NCBI GenBank assembly: GCA_004193205.1 | Contig: RZUM01000003.1 | Coordinates: 186,001 to 250,000 of the forward strand | Source of the DNA: Gordonia sediminis | GTDB taxonomy: Bacteria; Actinomycetota; Actinomycetes; Mycobacteriales; Mycobacteriaceae | Length of the DNA: 64,000 nt | Direction of reading: 5' to 3' | In this document: piece after piece, positions 11,767 through 22,286 of the stretch | How positions within the stretch are numbered: position 1 is the stretch's first letter | Layout of the letters: every line of letters begins with the position of its first letter | The notes under the pieces: generated by a model | Told to the model about the DNA's origin: nothing | Seen by the model: the letters and a program-made list of their open reading frames with translations, nothing else | The model's database searches: none | Translations under genes and position numbers: made by a program

Positions 11767-12306
11767 TCACCGCGGTGCCGCCGCGCTTTCGGGCGGTTGG
11801 TCGGGATCGGTTCGGCAGTCCAGGATCAACTGCAGGAATACCAGATCCAGCCAGGACCCGAACTTGGTCCCGACCTGCGGTAGCAAACCCACGCGGGTGA
11901 ACCCGAGTTTCTCGTGCAGGCCGATCGAGCCGTCGTTGCCGGCCTCGATCCCGGCGACCATGACGTGTTTGCCCAGGCCGCGCGCCCGGTCGATCAGCGC
12001 CTCCATCAGGGCCCGGCCCACCCCTTTGCCGCGCACATCGCCGCGGACATACACCGAGTGCTCGACCGTGTGCCGGTAACCGTCGAAGGCTCGCCAATCA
12101 CCGAAGCTGGCGTACCCCAACACTTCTCCGTCCTCGACCGCCACCAGCACCGGATATCCGATGCGTTGACGGTCGATCAGCCACCTCTCGCGATCGGCGG
12201 TGTCGACGGTGCGTTCGTTCCAGATGGCGGTGGTGTGTTCGACGGCGTCGTTGTAGATCGCCGTGATCGCGGCGATGTCACCCGGGTGGGCGTCGCGGAT
12301 CTCCAT
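11767..12306 (-). CDS. GNAT acetyltransferase, phosphinothricin/methionine-sulfoximine type
   Basis: The 179-residue product has the Pat/MddA-like GNAT pattern: IRDAHPGDIAAITAIYNDAVEHTTAIW at the N-terminus, the acetyl-CoA loop RGDVRGKGVGRALMEALI, and IEAGNDGSIGLHEKLGFTRVG. Relatives N-acetylate phosphinothricin or methionine sulfoximine, or other small amines. It follows the esterase gene by 17 bp on the same strand, suggesting cotranscription from the esterase promoter. Specific substrate not readable. Confidence 0.8.
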   Translation of the reverse strand: MEIRDAHPGDIAAITAIYNDAVEHTTAIWNERTVDTADRERWLIDRQRIGYPVLVAVEDGEVLGYASFGDWRAFDGYRHTVEHSVYVRGDVRGKGVGRALMEALIDRARGLGKHVMVAGIEAGNDGSIGLHEKLGFTRVGLLPQVGTKFGSWLDLVFLQLILDCRTDPDQPPESAAAPR

Positions 12307-12323
12307 ATCGGTGGCCGCGGAGT

Positions 12324-13448
12324 TCAGTGCGTCTGCTCGGCGGCGAGGTCGGGGGTGACGTGGCGTCCGGAGAGCTCACTCAGTGCGCGGAACATGCGCT
12401 TGGAGGCCTCCGCCCACGGCATCAGGATCGGGAACACGTGGAACATGCCGTATTCCTCCATCGCATAGACCCGCACTCCGGAACCCTCGAGACGTTTGGC
12501 GAACTCGCGGATGGCGTCGCGGAACATCTCGTCGGCACCCCAGCACACGAACGTCGGTGGGAACCAGTCCGGATCGGGATCGGCATAGACGGCCGAAACA
12601 CGCTGGTCGTTGGGCTGCACACCCTGCAGGTACGGAGTGACCGGCATGTTCCAGGGCAGGATGTCGAGTTCGGCGTTCTCCATGACCGACGGCCGACTCA
12701 GGTCCAGGTCGACCTCCGGCGAGAACAGCGCCACGGCGGCCGGCGGCGGCATCGACCGGGTGTGCAGATAGGAGACGAGCGACGCGGCCAGCCCACCTCC
12801 GCCGGAGTCACCCGCGACGACGAGGTGTTCGGCGGACACACCCCGATCGAGCAGTCCCTGATAGACGTCGGCGGCGTCGAGCACGCCGGCGGGGAAGGGG
12901 AACTCCGGTGCCATCCGGTAGTCGGCGATGAAGATCTCCGCGCCCGTGTGCCGTACCAGCGCAGCGGCGAAGGCGGAGTACATGATCGGCGACGTGCCGA
13001 TGTAGCCGCCCCCGTGCAGGTAGAGGATCGTCGCGCCGATCGCCTCCTTGTCGACCGATTCGTCCACATACGCGTCGGAGCTGGCCTTCGCGCGACACCA
13101 GATGCCGGGGACACCACCGATCGTGTCGTCGACGATCTCGACGCCGTCGTGCAGGCTGATGAACGGGGGCATCACCGATCGACAGATCTCGTCGAGGATC
13201 TTCTCCATCGACCGGAACTCCTTGATCGGCAGACTGACCGAATAGCCCATGAACGAGCGGATCACCTGACGCGTGACCGATTGCCCGAGATTGTCGAGCA
13301 TGCCGCTCGGACCCTGCCATGGTTTGCGGAACGGCACCCGCGCGAGGCCGTTCAGCATGGTCTCGGCGAGTCCGACCACGGCCAGGGCGGTCACCGGCGC
13401 AGATGCCGTCTGCACCTCGGGACGATCGGCCATCACCATGGTGGTCAT
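12324..13448 (-). CDS. HSL-type alpha/beta-hydrolase (carboxylesterase/lipase)
   Basis: The 374-residue protein has the hormone-sensitive-lipase oxyanion motif HGGG (145-148 in LYLHGGGYIG) and the nucleophile elbow GDSGG with Ser215; HVFPI near the C-terminus supplies a likely catalytic His. These enzymes hydrolyse short acyl esters in the cytosol. I chose the ATG at 13448, which begins MTTMVMADRP; the frame stays open further upstream but through a region holding a perfect inverted repeat, better read as promoter. Two further ATGs lie within six codons. It heads a two-gene operon with the acetyltransferase and is divergent from the VOC gene. Confidence 0.8.
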   Translation of the reverse strand: MTTMVMADRPEVQTASAPVTALAVVGLAETMLNGLARVPFRKPWQGPSGMLDNLGQSVTRQVIRSFMGYSVSLPIKEFRSMEKILDEICRSVMPPFISLHDGVEIVDDTIGGVPGIWCRAKASSDAYVDESVDKEAIGATILYLHGGGYIGTSPIMYSAFAAALVRHTGAEIFIADYRMAPEFPFPAGVLDAADVYQGLLDRGVSAEHLVVAGDSGGGGLAASLVSYLHTRSMPPPAAVALFSPEVDLDLSRPSVMENAELDILPWNMPVTPYLQGVQPNDQRVSAVYADPDPDWFPPTFVCWGADEMFRDAIREFAKRLEGSGVRVYAMEEYGMFHVFPILMPWAEASKRMFRALSELSGRHVTPDLAAEQTH

Positions 13449-13480
13449 GGTAATCCCGGGGCCGCAGCGCGGCGCGGCGT

Positions 13481-13499
13481 CGGGACGTGACCCGTCCCG
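13481..13499. promoter_or_regulatory. inverted repeat in the esterase/VOC divergent promoter region
   Basis: CGGGACG-TGACC-CGTCCCG forms perfect 7-bp arms with a 5-bp spacer, 33 bp upstream of the esterase start and 128 bp upstream of the VOC start. Its place in a 178-bp divergent intergenic region suits an operator for one or both genes. No adjacent regulator gene is present. Confidence 0.35.
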
Positions 13500-13626
13500 C
13501 GTGATCACCGGCGACGGTGAGGTCGCTGCCCGAGCGAGCCTGTGAGCGAATCGATTTGACCCCGATGCATCGTCGCGGACGCGCCCGGCAGATACTGGGG
13601 ATGTTGCCGACGAAAGGACCCGACCG

Positions 13627-14034
13627 ATGCGGCTCAACCTGATGAGCGTGTTCGTCAACGATCAGCGCGCGGCGCTCGCCTTCTACACGGACGTGCTCGG
13701 GTTCATCAAGCACCACGACATCCCTCTCGGTGCCGCCTCGTGGCTGACCGTGGTGTCGCCGGAATCCCCCGACGGCCCGGAACTGCTGCTCGAACCGGCA
13801 GGTCATCCCGCGGTCAAGCCGTACCGGGAGGCTCTCGTCGCCGACGGTATCCCGCTCGTACAGTTCGCCGTCGACGATCTCGAGGCCGAACATCGGCGCC
13901 TGACCGACCAGGGTGTGGTGTTCACCATGCCGCCGACCGACATCGGCACCGCGATCATCGCCGTCATCGACGACACCTGTGGGAACCTCGTTCAGCTGGT
14001 GGAGGCGAAACCGGGCGCCGCCGACGAGGGTTGA
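13627..14034 (+). CDS. VOC (glyoxalase/bleomycin-resistance fold) family protein
   Basis: A single-domain 135-residue vicinal-oxygen-chelate protein. It starts RLNLMSVFVNDQRAALAFYTDVLGF, the first beta-alpha-beta module of the fold, and ends with a second module, VQFAVDDLEAEHRRLTDQGV followed by a C-terminal strand ending LVQLVEA, whose Glu is the usual last metal ligand. Family members range from glyoxalases to dioxygenases and drug-binding proteins; no substrate can be assigned. GAAAGGA lies upstream of the ATG. Confidence 0.75.
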   Translation: MRLNLMSVFVNDQRAALAFYTDVLGFIKHHDIPLGAASWLTVVSPESPDGPELLLEPAGHPAVKPYREALVADGIPLVQFAVDDLEAEHRRLTDQGVVFTMPPTDIGTAIIAVIDDTCGNLVQLVEAKPGAADEG

Positions 14035-14103
14035 GTGGTCCGGCCCGCCGGTCCCGGCCACATTCCCGAGTTCGAACAAATGTGCGAATATCGTGGTGTG
14101 GGC

Positions 14104-14448
14104 ATGCAGTGGATCGGCGGCGACAGCGGCCAGCCGCGCCCGCCGGCGTTCGTGCGGGTCGGCCACAAGGCCGTGCTCATCGACCTGAACGCGTTGTACC
14201 CGAACGCCCCCCACTTCTCCGGCGAGTACCACCCCGACGGGCTGCAGATCCGGTCGGTCCACCTCGGCGTCCTGACGGAGTGGGGCCGTGACGAATGGGG
14301 CGCGTGGTACGGCAAGGTGACCTACACGATCGCCGCCAAGGACCGGCAGGAGAAGGTGACCCACTGGGTGCCGGCGTGGGCGTTGCGTCCGGCCGATCAC
14401 CCGCCTCCCGACGCCTCCCGACGACGCTCGCCCGGACAACGGAGCTAG
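14104..14448 (+). CDS. conserved-type hypothetical protein
   Basis: The product (114 residues from the ATG at 14104) is unusually rich in aromatic residues: ALYPNAPHFSGEYHPDG, LTEWGRDEWGAWYGKVTY and THWVPAWAL. I do not recognise a named domain. It is soluble and ends in a short Arg/Ser-rich tail. Starts at GTG 14035, which abuts the previous stop, or ATG 14080 are in frame and possible; I prefer 14104 because GGTGTGGG precedes it and the upstream residues look non-structural. It lies between the VOC gene and jetA on the same strand, but about 110 bp separates it from jetA. Confidence 0.5.
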   Translation: MQWIGGDSGQPRPPAFVRVGHKAVLIDLNALYPNAPHFSGEYHPDGLQIRSVHLGVLTEWGRDEWGAWYGKVTYTIAAKDRQEKVTHWVPAWALRPADHPPPDASRRRSPGQRS

Positions 14449-14555
14449 CCCCAGGCCGGCCCGCTGTGCACACCGCGTAGGTGTCGCCGGTCACGTCCGA
14501 GGGTCATGGGACACTACCTCGGGTCATTTGTCCCCGGGGAACTCGTGAGGCGGCG

Positions 14556-16016
14556 ATGGAGAGTGCAGAGCAGCCGACGCCGACACAGGCGTGGGAGGCG
14601 AATCGGTCGATCCAGAAATCAGCGGCGGTGAGGCTGTTCGCCGCGAACAACGCCGCCCTCTACTGGACCTTGATGGAACGCCACTTGGACTTCGGCGCCC
14701 GACTCGGCGAGACCGAGCTGGCCATCCGACTCGAACGCGACCTGGCCGAGTTCGGTATCGACGATCAGTCCAGCGGCCTCGACCTGATCAAGTCGTGGGC
14801 CAAGCAGGGATGGCTGCACCGGATCACCGATTCGGCCGGACCGAGCACCCAGAATCTGTGCTACCTGACGTCGGAGGCCCGATCGGTCCTCGACTACGTG
14901 CGGCGCTTGCGCCGCGAGGACAGTGTCGCCACGGGTGGCTCGATCAACGGCGTCGCGGCGGGCCTGCGCCGGGTGGCGGGTCGGGTGACCGACGACCCCC
15001 GTCAGATCCGCGACGAGATCACCCATCAGATCTCCGAACTCGACGCCGAGCTGGCCGAACTCGACGCCGGTCTGCGACCCGACCCTGACCTGCGCGGTGC
15101 CGAGGACGAGGCCCGGGCGATCGCCTATCAGATGGAACAGATCGTCTCCGACATCGGCCAGTACGGGACGATGCTCGATCGGATCACCACTGCCCTGCTC
15201 GACGACCCGCACGATTCGGATCTCGCCTACCGCGATCGGCAGCGGCAGATGTTCGACGACTACGAATCGCTGCTCGAGTCGTCGCAGAGCGCCTCCTATC
15301 ACGCGTTCGCGCACATGATCCAGGACCCGCAGCAGCGGGCCCGCCTGGCCGCCGACATCTCCACGGTCACCGACCGGTTGCCCGGGATCGACGCCGGACT
15401 CCGCTCGGTGATGGACAACTTCTTCGCCCTGGTCACCCAGCAGATGGCCGAGGTCGGCAAGACACGTCAACGATGTGCCCGCCGGATCCGCCGGTTCGTC
15501 GCCACCGGCACGCTGGAACAGAGCCGCGGTGTCGCGCGCCAGCTCAACGATGCGCTCGCGACCGCGAACGACTTGCTGAAGACCTCCCTGGCCGACCGTC
15601 GCCTCGGCTACGAACTACCGCTCGCGACGCCCGCGATCACCTCGGTCGGTCGCCTCGCCTTCGAGATCCGTGATCCGGCCCCGCCCGCACCCGTGCAGTC
15701 GGCCACCGGCGCTGCCGACCTCGCCTCCTTCGCGTCGCTGGCCGGTCAGGTCGACACGGTCGAACTCACCGAGGTGGTCAACAGCGCGGTGGCGGCCGGA
15801 CCGGTCGCGCTGTCGGACGTGCTCGAGCGGATCGACGGGCCGTACCTCGCCCACGTGATCGTGCTGTGGTCGTGGGCGCTCAAACAGCCCGGCAACGCCG
15901 ACCGGCAGCCCGAAGTCGTGCGATTCCGATCGCTGGAGGGGGAGGACCGCGTCATCGAGGTTCCCGCGTTGATGTTCACCGAACCGATTCCGACCGTGGA
16001 GGTCGACGCACTGTGA
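14556..16016 (+). CDS. jetA: Wadjet/MukF-like kleisin subunit JetA (DUF3375)
   Basis: The 486-residue protein matches the DUF3375/JetA pattern: an N-terminal winged-helix region with [23 protein letters not shown] and [17 protein letters not shown], a long helical middle (residues 150-330), and a C-terminal domain with [10 protein letters not shown]. In Wadjet systems JetA is the kleisin that bridges the SMC-like JetC heads; the complex extrudes DNA loops and senses small circular plasmids. The ATG at 14556 follows GAGGCGGCG. Its stop overlaps the GTG of jetB by 4 bp. No operon promoter is obvious, although GGGTCA-like repeats occur at 14500-14530. Confidence 0.85.
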   Translation: MESAEQPTPTQAWEANRSIQKSAAVRLFAANNAALYWTLMERHLDFGARLGETELAIRLERDLAEFGIDDQSSGLDLIKSWAKQGWLHRITDSAGPSTQNLCYLTSEARSVLDYVRRLRREDSVATGGSINGVAAGLRRVAGRVTDDPRQIRDEITHQISELDAELAELDAGLRPDPDLRGAEDEARAIAYQMEQIVSDIGQYGTMLDRITTALLDDPHDSDLAYRDRQRQMFDDYESLLESSQSASYHAFAHMIQDPQQRARLAADISTVTDRLPGIDAGLRSVMDNFFALVTQQMAEVGKTRQRCARRIRRFVATGTLEQSRGVARQLNDALATANDLLKTSLADRRLGYELPLATPAITSVGRLAFEIRDPAPPAPVQSATGAADLASFASLAGQVDTVELTEVVNSAVAAGPVALSDVLERIDGPYLAHVIVLWSWALKQPGNADRQPEVVRFRSLEGEDRVIEVPALMFTEPIPTVEVDAL

Positions 16017-16771
16017 CCACTGACTTCCAGACCCCGGACGAGTTCGCCGGTTACGACGATTTGCCGGCCGTCCCGACACGTGGCGCCGACGACGACACCC
16101 CGAAGGTCCCGCGCTTCGACGGCGACCTCAGCGCACTGCCCGATCGTGCGTGCTGGGCGCTGCAGAATCTGCTGACCCGCCGTTACGTCAGCGGTGACCG
16201 CCATCCCCAGCTGTGGGCCTGGGTCGTCGAGTATCAGGACGCGCTGCGCGTGCGCCTGTCCGAACTCGACCTGAGGCTACGGATCGTCGACGAACTCGAG
16301 GTCGCCTTCGTCGAGCAGGCCTCCTACGAGTCACGATGGGGCAGAAGGCTTCTCAAACGAGAGACGATCCAGACCTACGACGCGATCCTGGCCCTGCACC
16401 TGGTCCGATACGTCCGCTCGGCACGCGACGAGCATGTCACCATCACGCGTGAGGACATCCACGAACTGTTCGCCGGGGTCACCAACACCATCGACCGTGA
16501 CCTGGCGCTGTTCGACCGGCGCATCGACCGCGCCATCGACAAACTCGAAGAGATGGAGTTCCTCCGCAAGCACCGCGACGACCCGGACACCTTCACGGTC
16601 AGCCCGGTCATCTCGGCGGTCATGACGGCATCGGTGATCACCGACCTGCAACGGCAGTTCGAACAATTCATCGGTGCGGGGGAGACCGGCGACGAGGTCG
16701 AGCCACCGACCAGGGCGGGCGGTTCCGACCTGGACGACGACGGCGACGAGGACGAGGGAGACGATTGGTGA
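16013..16771 (+). CDS. jetB: Wadjet/MukE-like subunit JetB (DUF4194)
   Basis: The 252-residue product corresponds to JetB/MksE. It has an acidic N-terminal tail, then two winged-helix domains beginning at [20 protein letters not shown], including [16 protein letters not shown] and [19 protein letters not shown], and a strongly acidic C-terminus, [14 protein letters not shown]. JetB dimers bind the JetA kleisin. The GTG at 16013 overlaps the jetA stop, and its own stop overlaps the jetC GTG, so the three subunits are translationally coupled, as expected for a fixed stoichiometry. Confidence 0.85.
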   Translation: MTTDFQTPDEFAGYDDLPAVPTRGADDDTPKVPRFDGDLSALPDRACWALQNLLTRRYVSGDRHPQLWAWVVEYQDALRVRLSELDLRLRIVDELEVAFVEQASYESRWGRRLLKRETIQTYDAILALHLVRYVRSARDEHVTITREDIHELFAGVTNTIDRDLALFDRRIDRAIDKLEEMEFLRKHRDDPDTFTVSPVISAVMTASVITDLQRQFEQFIGAGETGDEVEPPTRAGGSDLDDDGDEDEGDDW

Positions 16772-19700
16772 GCGGACGTGCAGACCAGTACCACCTGTCC
16801 CGCTTGCAGCTGATCAACTGGGGGGTCTTCGACGGCTATCACTCGATCCCGTTCAGTCCCAACGGGTCGCTGATCACCGGATCGTCGGGGAGCGGCAAGT
16901 CGTCGCTGCTGGACGCGATCTCGCTGGCCTTCCTGCCCGATCACCGACGCAACTTCAACGCCTCCGGCGACGCGACCGCGGCCGGATCGTCGAGCGGCCG
17001 GCGCACGGTCGGCAAGTATGTGCGGGGCGCCTGGGGTGAACGCCGCGACGGGACCAACGCCCACCGCGAGATCATGTACCTGCGGGGCACCGGCCCGGCG
17101 TGGGCGGCCATCGCCGTCACCTACACCTCGAGTTCGGGTACCTCCATCACCGGCCTGGTCCTCAAGTGGCTGGCCGCCGGCAAGCTGACCGACGCCCACA
17201 GTTCCTATTTCATCTCCGATGGCGACGTCGACATCGTCGAGGTCTGCAACGAGTGGGCCGCGAGCAATTACAACTCCGCCCGCTTCCGCGACCGCGGCTG
17301 GCGTGGCGGTCCCGGCGAGGGTAAGTACCTCACCGCCCTGTACTCCCTGATCGGTATCCGAGGTTCCGAAGCGGCACAACAACTTCTGGGCAAGGCCAAG
17401 TCACTCAAGAGCGTCGGCGGGCTCGCCCAGTTCGTCCGCGAGTTCATGCTCGACGAGCCGACCAGCATCGTCGGGATCTCCGACGCCCTCGAGCAGATCG
17501 ATCCGCTGGTGGAGGCCCGGGAACTGCTCGACATCGCGCGCCGCAAACGCACCATTCTCGGCAACATCGAGACCGTGCAGGAACGCTACGTGACCGAGGC
17601 GGCCACCTTCACCGTCCTCGACACCATCGACTCCGCGGCGGTGCGCAGCTACCTCAACAACCTGCGCCTGCGCACGGCCGAACCGGAGGTCGCCGACCTC
17701 GACGACCAGATCGCGCGCCTGGACGCCGATCTGTCCGCGCTCACCGCGCAGCACGACCAGCTGCGTACCGACCACAGTCACCTGCTGTCGCGGATCGCCA
17801 CCTCCACCGGCGATCTCGCCCCGCTGCAGGAACAACTCACCGCCGCGCAGAAGGTCGGCAACGAGGTCTCCCTGCGGCGCGCGAGCTACGAGCACAAGAT
17901 CTCCGCGCTCGGCTGTGAATTGCCCGACGACGCCGAGGACTTTTGGTCGTTGCGCGAGACCCTGATCCAGGACGCGACCCGTATCGACGGGCAACTCGAT
18001 GCCGGGAAGGGACATTTCGCCGATTCACTGGCCACCGAGGTCGCCGCCCGGGCGCAACGGGACGCGGCCCAGACCGAGCTCAGTCGGGTACAACAGGCCG
18101 GGTCGGCGCTGCCGCGCGCCGAACACGAGATGCGCCGCATGATCGCGCACGCCCTGCAGATCGACGAGTCCGAGCTGCGCTACGTCGCCGAGCTCGTCGA
18201 GCTGCGTGGCGACCAGGAACGCTGGCGGCTGGCGGTGGAGAAGGTCCTCCGCAATGCGGGCCTGCGGCTCCTGGTGCCCGACAAGCACTTCCGCGCCGCG
18301 CTGCGGTTCGTCAACACCCACGACATGCGGGGCCGGATCCAGTTGCACCACGCCGAGACCCGGCCGGTTCCGACACCCGACCCGGGTACGCTGGCCGCGA
18401 CCTTGCGTGCCGTCGACCCCGACCACCCGTGCTCGGCCGAGGCGCTGTCGATTCTGACCCGGCTGGGCAACCACGCGTGCGTCGACGACCCCGGCGAGTT
18501 CACCGACCACGCCAAGGCGGTCACCGACACCGGCCTGCGCAAGGATTCGGCGAAGCTCGCGGTCAAGGACGACCGGATGGCGCTACGGCCCTCGCAGTAC
18601 ATCTTCGTCGGGAACGTCGACGCGAAGATCGCGGCGCTGCAGGCCGAACTCGAACATGAGCAGCAGGCCTACGACAGCGCCCGGGAGGCCAGCGCGGCCC
18701 TCGACCGCGAGCGCACCGAGAAGGAGCAGCGGCGCGACGCCTACCGCCGGGTGTGCGAGCAGTTCACCCAGTGGAGCGAGATCGACACCGATTCGGCCGA
18801 CGAGCGCGTCGATCAGCTCACCGAACAGTACGAGTTGCTGATGTCCGAGCACCCCGACATCGAGGCGCTGCAGCGTAAGGCCGAGGACCTCTGGGAACAG
18901 GTCCGGGCAGCGATCTCGCAGGCCGCCCTGGTACGTGACAAGATCGCGACCCACGACGAGCGGCGCACCCGCCTGCTCGACCTGATGGACCGGCTCACAC
19001 CCGAAGATGTTGCGGCGCAGGCGGAGAACACCCTCGATGGGTTCCGCGAGGAATCCGCGGCCACGCTCGACGTGCTCGCGCCCGAGTCGTTCCGGCAGGA
19101 GCTGATGAAGGCGGTCACCAAGGACCGCGACCGGATGCGTGCCGACGCGCGGCGCTCCCGGGACGAACTCGCCCGCATCCTCGATACCTACGACGAGGAG
19201 TTCCCCGACGCGATCCCCAACGACAGCGACGATTTCGACGAGCGCATCCACGATTACGTCGCGGTCTGCCGTCGTATCGACGAGCGTGAGTTGCCCGCCG
19301 CCTACGAACGGATGCGGCGACTGATCACCGAGCAGGCCCCTGGCGCCATCCTCAGCCTGCACATGGCCGCCGACGCCGAGGAACGGCGCATCGTCGAACA
19401 GATCGACCGGGTGAACTCCGGCCTGGGCGCGGTGGCGTTCAACCGCGGTAGCCGCCTGCGGTTGCGTCCGGGCCGCAAACACCTCACCGCCGTCGCGGAA
19501 CTCACCGAGAAGGCACGCCAGATCGCCCAGCGCACCACCGCGGTCAGTTTCGGTGACGAACAGGCGATCCTCGAGCAGTACGCCGACATCCTGTTGCTGC
19601 GCGCACGGCTGACCGGCGCCACCCCCGAGGACCGACAGTGGACGCGCGACGCCCTCGACGTCCGCAACCGTTTCGACTTCTACTGCGAGGAACACGATGC

Positions 19701-20115
19701 GGCGACCGGCGAGACGATCCGCACCTACAGCAACGCCGGCGACAACTCGGGCGGTGAGCAGGAGAAGCTGATGGCGTTCTGTCTCGCCGGTGCGCTGAGC
19801 TTCAACCTGGCCAGCCCGAACGGTGACGACAACCGGCCGATCTTCGCCCAGCTGATGCTCGACGAGGCGTTCTCGAAGTCGGATCCACAGTTCGCGCAGC
19901 AGGCGCTCTCGGCGTTCCGCAAGTTCGGTTTCCAGCTGGTCATCGTGGCCACGGTGCAGAACACCAGCACGATTCAGCCCTATGTCGACAACGTCGTCAT
20001 GGTGTCCAAGACCGAGGCGGCCGGCGATTCCCGCCCGACCGCCACCGCCATGTCGACGTCGATCCGCGCGTTCTCGGACCTGCGTCGGTCGAGTGGGGCG
20101 CAGCTGCCGATGTGA
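16768..20115 (+). CDS. jetC: Wadjet/MukB-like SMC ATPase JetC
   Basis: This 1115-residue SMC-type ATPase has Walker [10 protein letters not shown] at residues 38-46 (Lys44), long coiled coils flanking a central hinge (about 280-430 and 590-760, with globular sequence between), the ABC signature NSGGEQEK at 993-1000, and Walker B LMLDE with Asp1032-Glu1033. The head motifs are intact, so it should hydrolyse ATP. In Wadjet, JetABC extrudes DNA and JetD cleaves it. Here the gene ends 8 bp before a convergent response-regulator gene, and no DUF3322/DUF2220 (JetD) gene follows or precedes within the window. GTG at 16768 overlaps the jetB stop; a TTG three bases earlier is also possible. Confidence 0.88.
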   Translation: MSGRADQYHLSRLQLINWGVFDGYHSIPFSPNGSLITGSSGSGKSSLLDAISLAFLPDHRRNFNASGDATAAGSSSGRRTVGKYVRGAWGERRDGTNAHREIMYLRGTGPAWAAIAVTYTSSSGTSITGLVLKWLAAGKLTDAHSSYFISDGDVDIVEVCNEWAASNYNSARFRDRGWRGGPGEGKYLTALYSLIGIRGSEAAQQLLGKAKSLKSVGGLAQFVREFMLDEPTSIVGISDALEQIDPLVEARELLDIARRKRTILGNIETVQERYVTEAATFTVLDTIDSAAVRSYLNNLRLRTAEPEVADLDDQIARLDADLSALTAQHDQLRTDHSHLLSRIATSTGDLAPLQEQLTAAQKVGNEVSLRRASYEHKISALGCELPDDAEDFWSLRETLIQDATRIDGQLDAGKGHFADSLATEVAARAQRDAAQTELSRVQQAGSALPRAEHEMRRMIAHALQIDESELRYVAELVELRGDQERWRLAVEKVLRNAGLRLLVPDKHFRAALRFVNTHDMRGRIQLHHAETRPVPTPDPGTLAATLRAVDPDHPCSAEALSILTRLGNHACVDDPGEFTDHAKAVTDTGLRKDSAKLAVKDDRMALRPSQYIFVGNVDAKIAALQAELEHEQQAYDSAREASAALDRERTEKEQRRDAYRRVCEQFTQWSEIDTDSADERVDQLTEQYELLMSEHPDIEALQRKAEDLWEQVRAAISQAALVRDKIATHDERRTRLLDLMDRLTPEDVAAQAENTLDGFREESAATLDVLAPESFRQELMKAVTKDRDRMRADARRSRDELARILDTYDEEFPDAIPNDSDDFDERIHDYVAVCRRIDERELPAAYERMRRLITEQAPGAILSLHMAADAEERRIVEQIDRVNSGLGAVAFNRGSRLRLRPGRKHLTAVAELTEKARQIAQRTTAVSFGDEQAILEQYADILLLRARLTGATPEDRQWTRDALDVRNRFDFYCEEHDAATGETIRTYSNAGDNSGGEQEKLMAFCLAGALSFNLASPNGDDNRPIFAQLMLDEAFSKSDPQFAQQALSAFRKFGFQLVIVATVQNTSTIQPYVDNVVMVSKTEAAGDSRPTATAMSTSIRAFSDLRRSSGAQLPM

Positions 20116-20123
20116 TCGTCGGG

Positions 20124-20816
20124 CTACGGGGTGACGAGTCCTGTTCGGTAGGCGATCACGACCAGTTGCGCGCGATCGCGGGCCCCGAGTTTCACCATGG
20201 CGTGGCTGACGTGAGTGCGGGCCGTGGCCGGGCTGAGGAACAGCGCGGCACCGATCTCGTCATTGCTTAGGCCCTGACCGACGAGCGCCAGCACCTCGCG
20301 CTCGCGATCGGTGAGGACCGCAAGCCGGTCCTCGGCGGCCTGGTGCGCCTTGTGCCGCATGGTGAACTCGCCGATGAGGCGGCGGGTGATGCGCGGTGCC
20401 AGCAGGGCATCACCGGCGGCGACCACACGTATGGCGTGCAGGAGTTCGGTCGGGCCGGCGTCCTTGAGTAAGAAACCGCTCGCGCCGGCTTGGAGGCCCT
20501 CGAAGACGTAGGCATCGGTGTCGTAGGTGGTCAGGATGAGGATGCGCACGTCGTGTAGTCCGGCTGCAGCGACGATCTCCCGGGTGGCCGCGATCCCGTC
20601 CATTCTCGGCATCCGGATATCCATGAGGACGACATCGGGGCGCAGGGCGTACGCCTTCGCCACGGCTTCCGAGCCGGTGGCGGCTTCCCCGACCACCGAG
20701 ATGTCGTCCTCGGTGTCGAGCAGGAGCCGGAAGCCGGACCGCACGAGTTGCTCGTCGTCGACAAGCAGGACCTTGATCGGGCCGGCACGCTCCGGTGCAT
20801 CGGGCTCACCGTTCAT
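20124..20816 (-). CDS. NarL/LuxR-family response regulator
   Basis: The 230-residue regulator has a receiver domain with the acidic pair Asp20-Asp21, phosphoacceptor Asp66 in VLMDIRMPRMDG, the conserved Thr-Thr at 96-97 and Lys118 in GFLLKDAG, followed by a LuxR-type helix-turn-helix (about 165-225) with LTDREREVLALVGQGLSNDEI. Its first codons overlap the 3' end of the histidine kinase gene by 11 bp, so it is the kinase's cognate partner. Target genes are unknown; the DUF6223 gene is divergent from the kinase and is a candidate. Confidence 0.9.
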   Translation of the reverse strand: MNGEPDAPERAGPIKVLLVDDEQLVRSGFRLLLDTEDDISVVGEAATGSEAVAKAYALRPDVVLMDIRMPRMDGIAATREIVAAAGLHDVRILILTTYDTDAYVFEGLQAGASGFLLKDAGPTELLHAIRVVAAGDALLAPRITRRLIGEFTMRHKAHQAAEDRLAVLTDREREVLALVGQGLSNDEIGAALFLSPATARTHVSHAMVKLGARDRAQLVVIAYRTGLVTP

Positions 20817-22056
20817 GGCTTGCCGTTTCGGTCGGAGTCACGGGGAGCCGCGCGGTGACCGCGAAGCCTCCGTGCGGGAGTGGACCTGCGTCGAGATCTC
20901 CACCCAGCAGCTGACAACGCTCGCGCATCCCGACGATGCCGCGTCCCCGTACAAACGGCGCACCGTTCGACCTGTTGGCGCCTGTACCATCAAGCACCCC
21001 AGCGGTTTCCGTGCCCCGCCGGTGGCCGTCGTCGGTCACCCGCACCTGCACGGCGTCGTCGCCGTAGCTCAGCGCGATCCTCACGCGGGCCGGACCGACG
21101 TGGCGGATGACATTCGTGATCGACTCCTGGACTATCCGGTACACGGCGTTGCCAACCACGCCGGGTACCGGCGGCAGCGGGGCTGTGTCGACCTCGACAT
21201 CCAGACCAGCCCCGCGCGCCATGGCGGCGAGGTCGTCGACCTGCGCCAGACCGGGGCTCGGGAGGTGTTCGCCGGTGTCGCTACGGAGTACACCGAGCAC
21301 GGCGCGCATCTCCTCCAGTGCCCGAGAGCTGGTCTGCGCGATGGCCTCCAGGGCCTCGCGTGCGCGTTCGGGTCGCTTGTCGAGAACATGCGCGGTGACC
21401 GCGGACTGGACGTTGATGATGGCGATGGCGTGCGCCACGGTGTCGTGGACCTCACGGGCGATCCGGAGCCGCTCCGCGTCGACACGCGAACGGGCCTCGT
21501 CCTCACGTGTTCGTTCCGCCAGCGCGGCCCGCTCAAGTGCCTGCGCCGCAATGAATTTCCGCGACCGGACACTCTCGCCGACAGCGGCGCTCATCACCGC
21601 CGCGCCGATGCGGAAATAGACCCAGCCGATGGCGGCGCGGGGTTCGACGTCCGCGGCGGCGATCAGCCACACCGCGGCCAGGAGCGCAATACCCACGCCG
21701 GCCACCCACAGCGAGCGATGCCCGTCGCCGTGGGCGGTCAGGGTGTAGAGGGCGACGAACAGACCCAACCATCCGGGTCCGTCGGGGAAATCAAGACCGT
21801 AGTAGACGACACTGGCCAGCGCTGTCACGACGAACACCCCGACGGGCCAACGGCGGCGCACGACGAGCACCACGCCCGTGACGACCAACAGGATGTAGCC
21901 GAGATTCCCGAGGTCGGACAGCGCACGCGCCCCGGCCTCGGGTTGGCCGATGTTGCGTACGACGGTGCCCTGGACCTGCATCACGGTGATGAAAACCGCC
22001 AGCAGCACGTCTTGTGCCCAGGCAGGTATGCGGATCAACGTGACGCGATCGTGCAT
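20806..22056 (-). CDS. sensor histidine kinase (HisKA_3/DesK type)
   Basis: The 416-residue kinase has four to five N-terminal membrane helices (residues 12-160) with little extracytoplasmic sequence, which suggests sensing within the membrane. The HisKA_3 dimerisation helix contains His204 in RIAREVHDTVAH, and the ATPase domain has VYRIVQESITNVIRH and GRGIVGMRERCQLLGG. The ATG at 22056 follows the divergent intergenic region; the frame stays open beyond it, but through sequence with no membrane or conserved features. It is cotranscribed with the response regulator. Confidence 0.88.
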   Translation of the reverse strand: MHDRVTLIRIPAWAQDVLLAVFITVMQVQGTVVRNIGQPEAGARALSDLGNLGYILLVVTGVVLVVRRRWPVGVFVVTALASVVYYGLDFPDGPGWLGLFVALYTLTAHGDGHRSLWVAGVGIALLAAVWLIAAADVEPRAAIGWVYFRIGAAVMSAAVGESVRSRKFIAAQALERAALAERTREDEARSRVDAERLRIAREVHDTVAHAIAIINVQSAVTAHVLDKRPERAREALEAIAQTSSRALEEMRAVLGVLRSDTGEHLPSPGLAQVDDLAAMARGAGLDVEVDTAPLPPVPGVVGNAVYRIVQESITNVIRHVGPARVRIALSYGDDAVQVRVTDDGHRRGTETAGVLDGTGANRSNGAPFVRGRGIVGMRERCQLLGGDLDAGPLPHGGFAVTARLPVTPTETASHER

Positions 22057-22286
22057 GGTGTGATCATAGAGTTCCCAGCTCGGGGCAACGTCCGGCCGGC
22101 GGCGTGATCGGCTACGTCGACGAGCGCGGATCCGCCCGAACGGCCTACGCCGAAAATCGTATCCACTGTCACCCGCCGACAGATGTCGCTGGCGATTTCG
22201 CAGGTGACGATGGTGTGCATCCACTCCACGACGCGGACCCCGATCGCCACACACCCGGTATGCGTCGTCTGACCGAAAGGATCATC

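Noticed and set aside
16768-20822. A hidden jetD gene downstream of jetC
   Set aside because: The next bases encode a clear response regulator on the other strand, and no frame between 14035 and 22056 resembles DUF3322/DUF2220.
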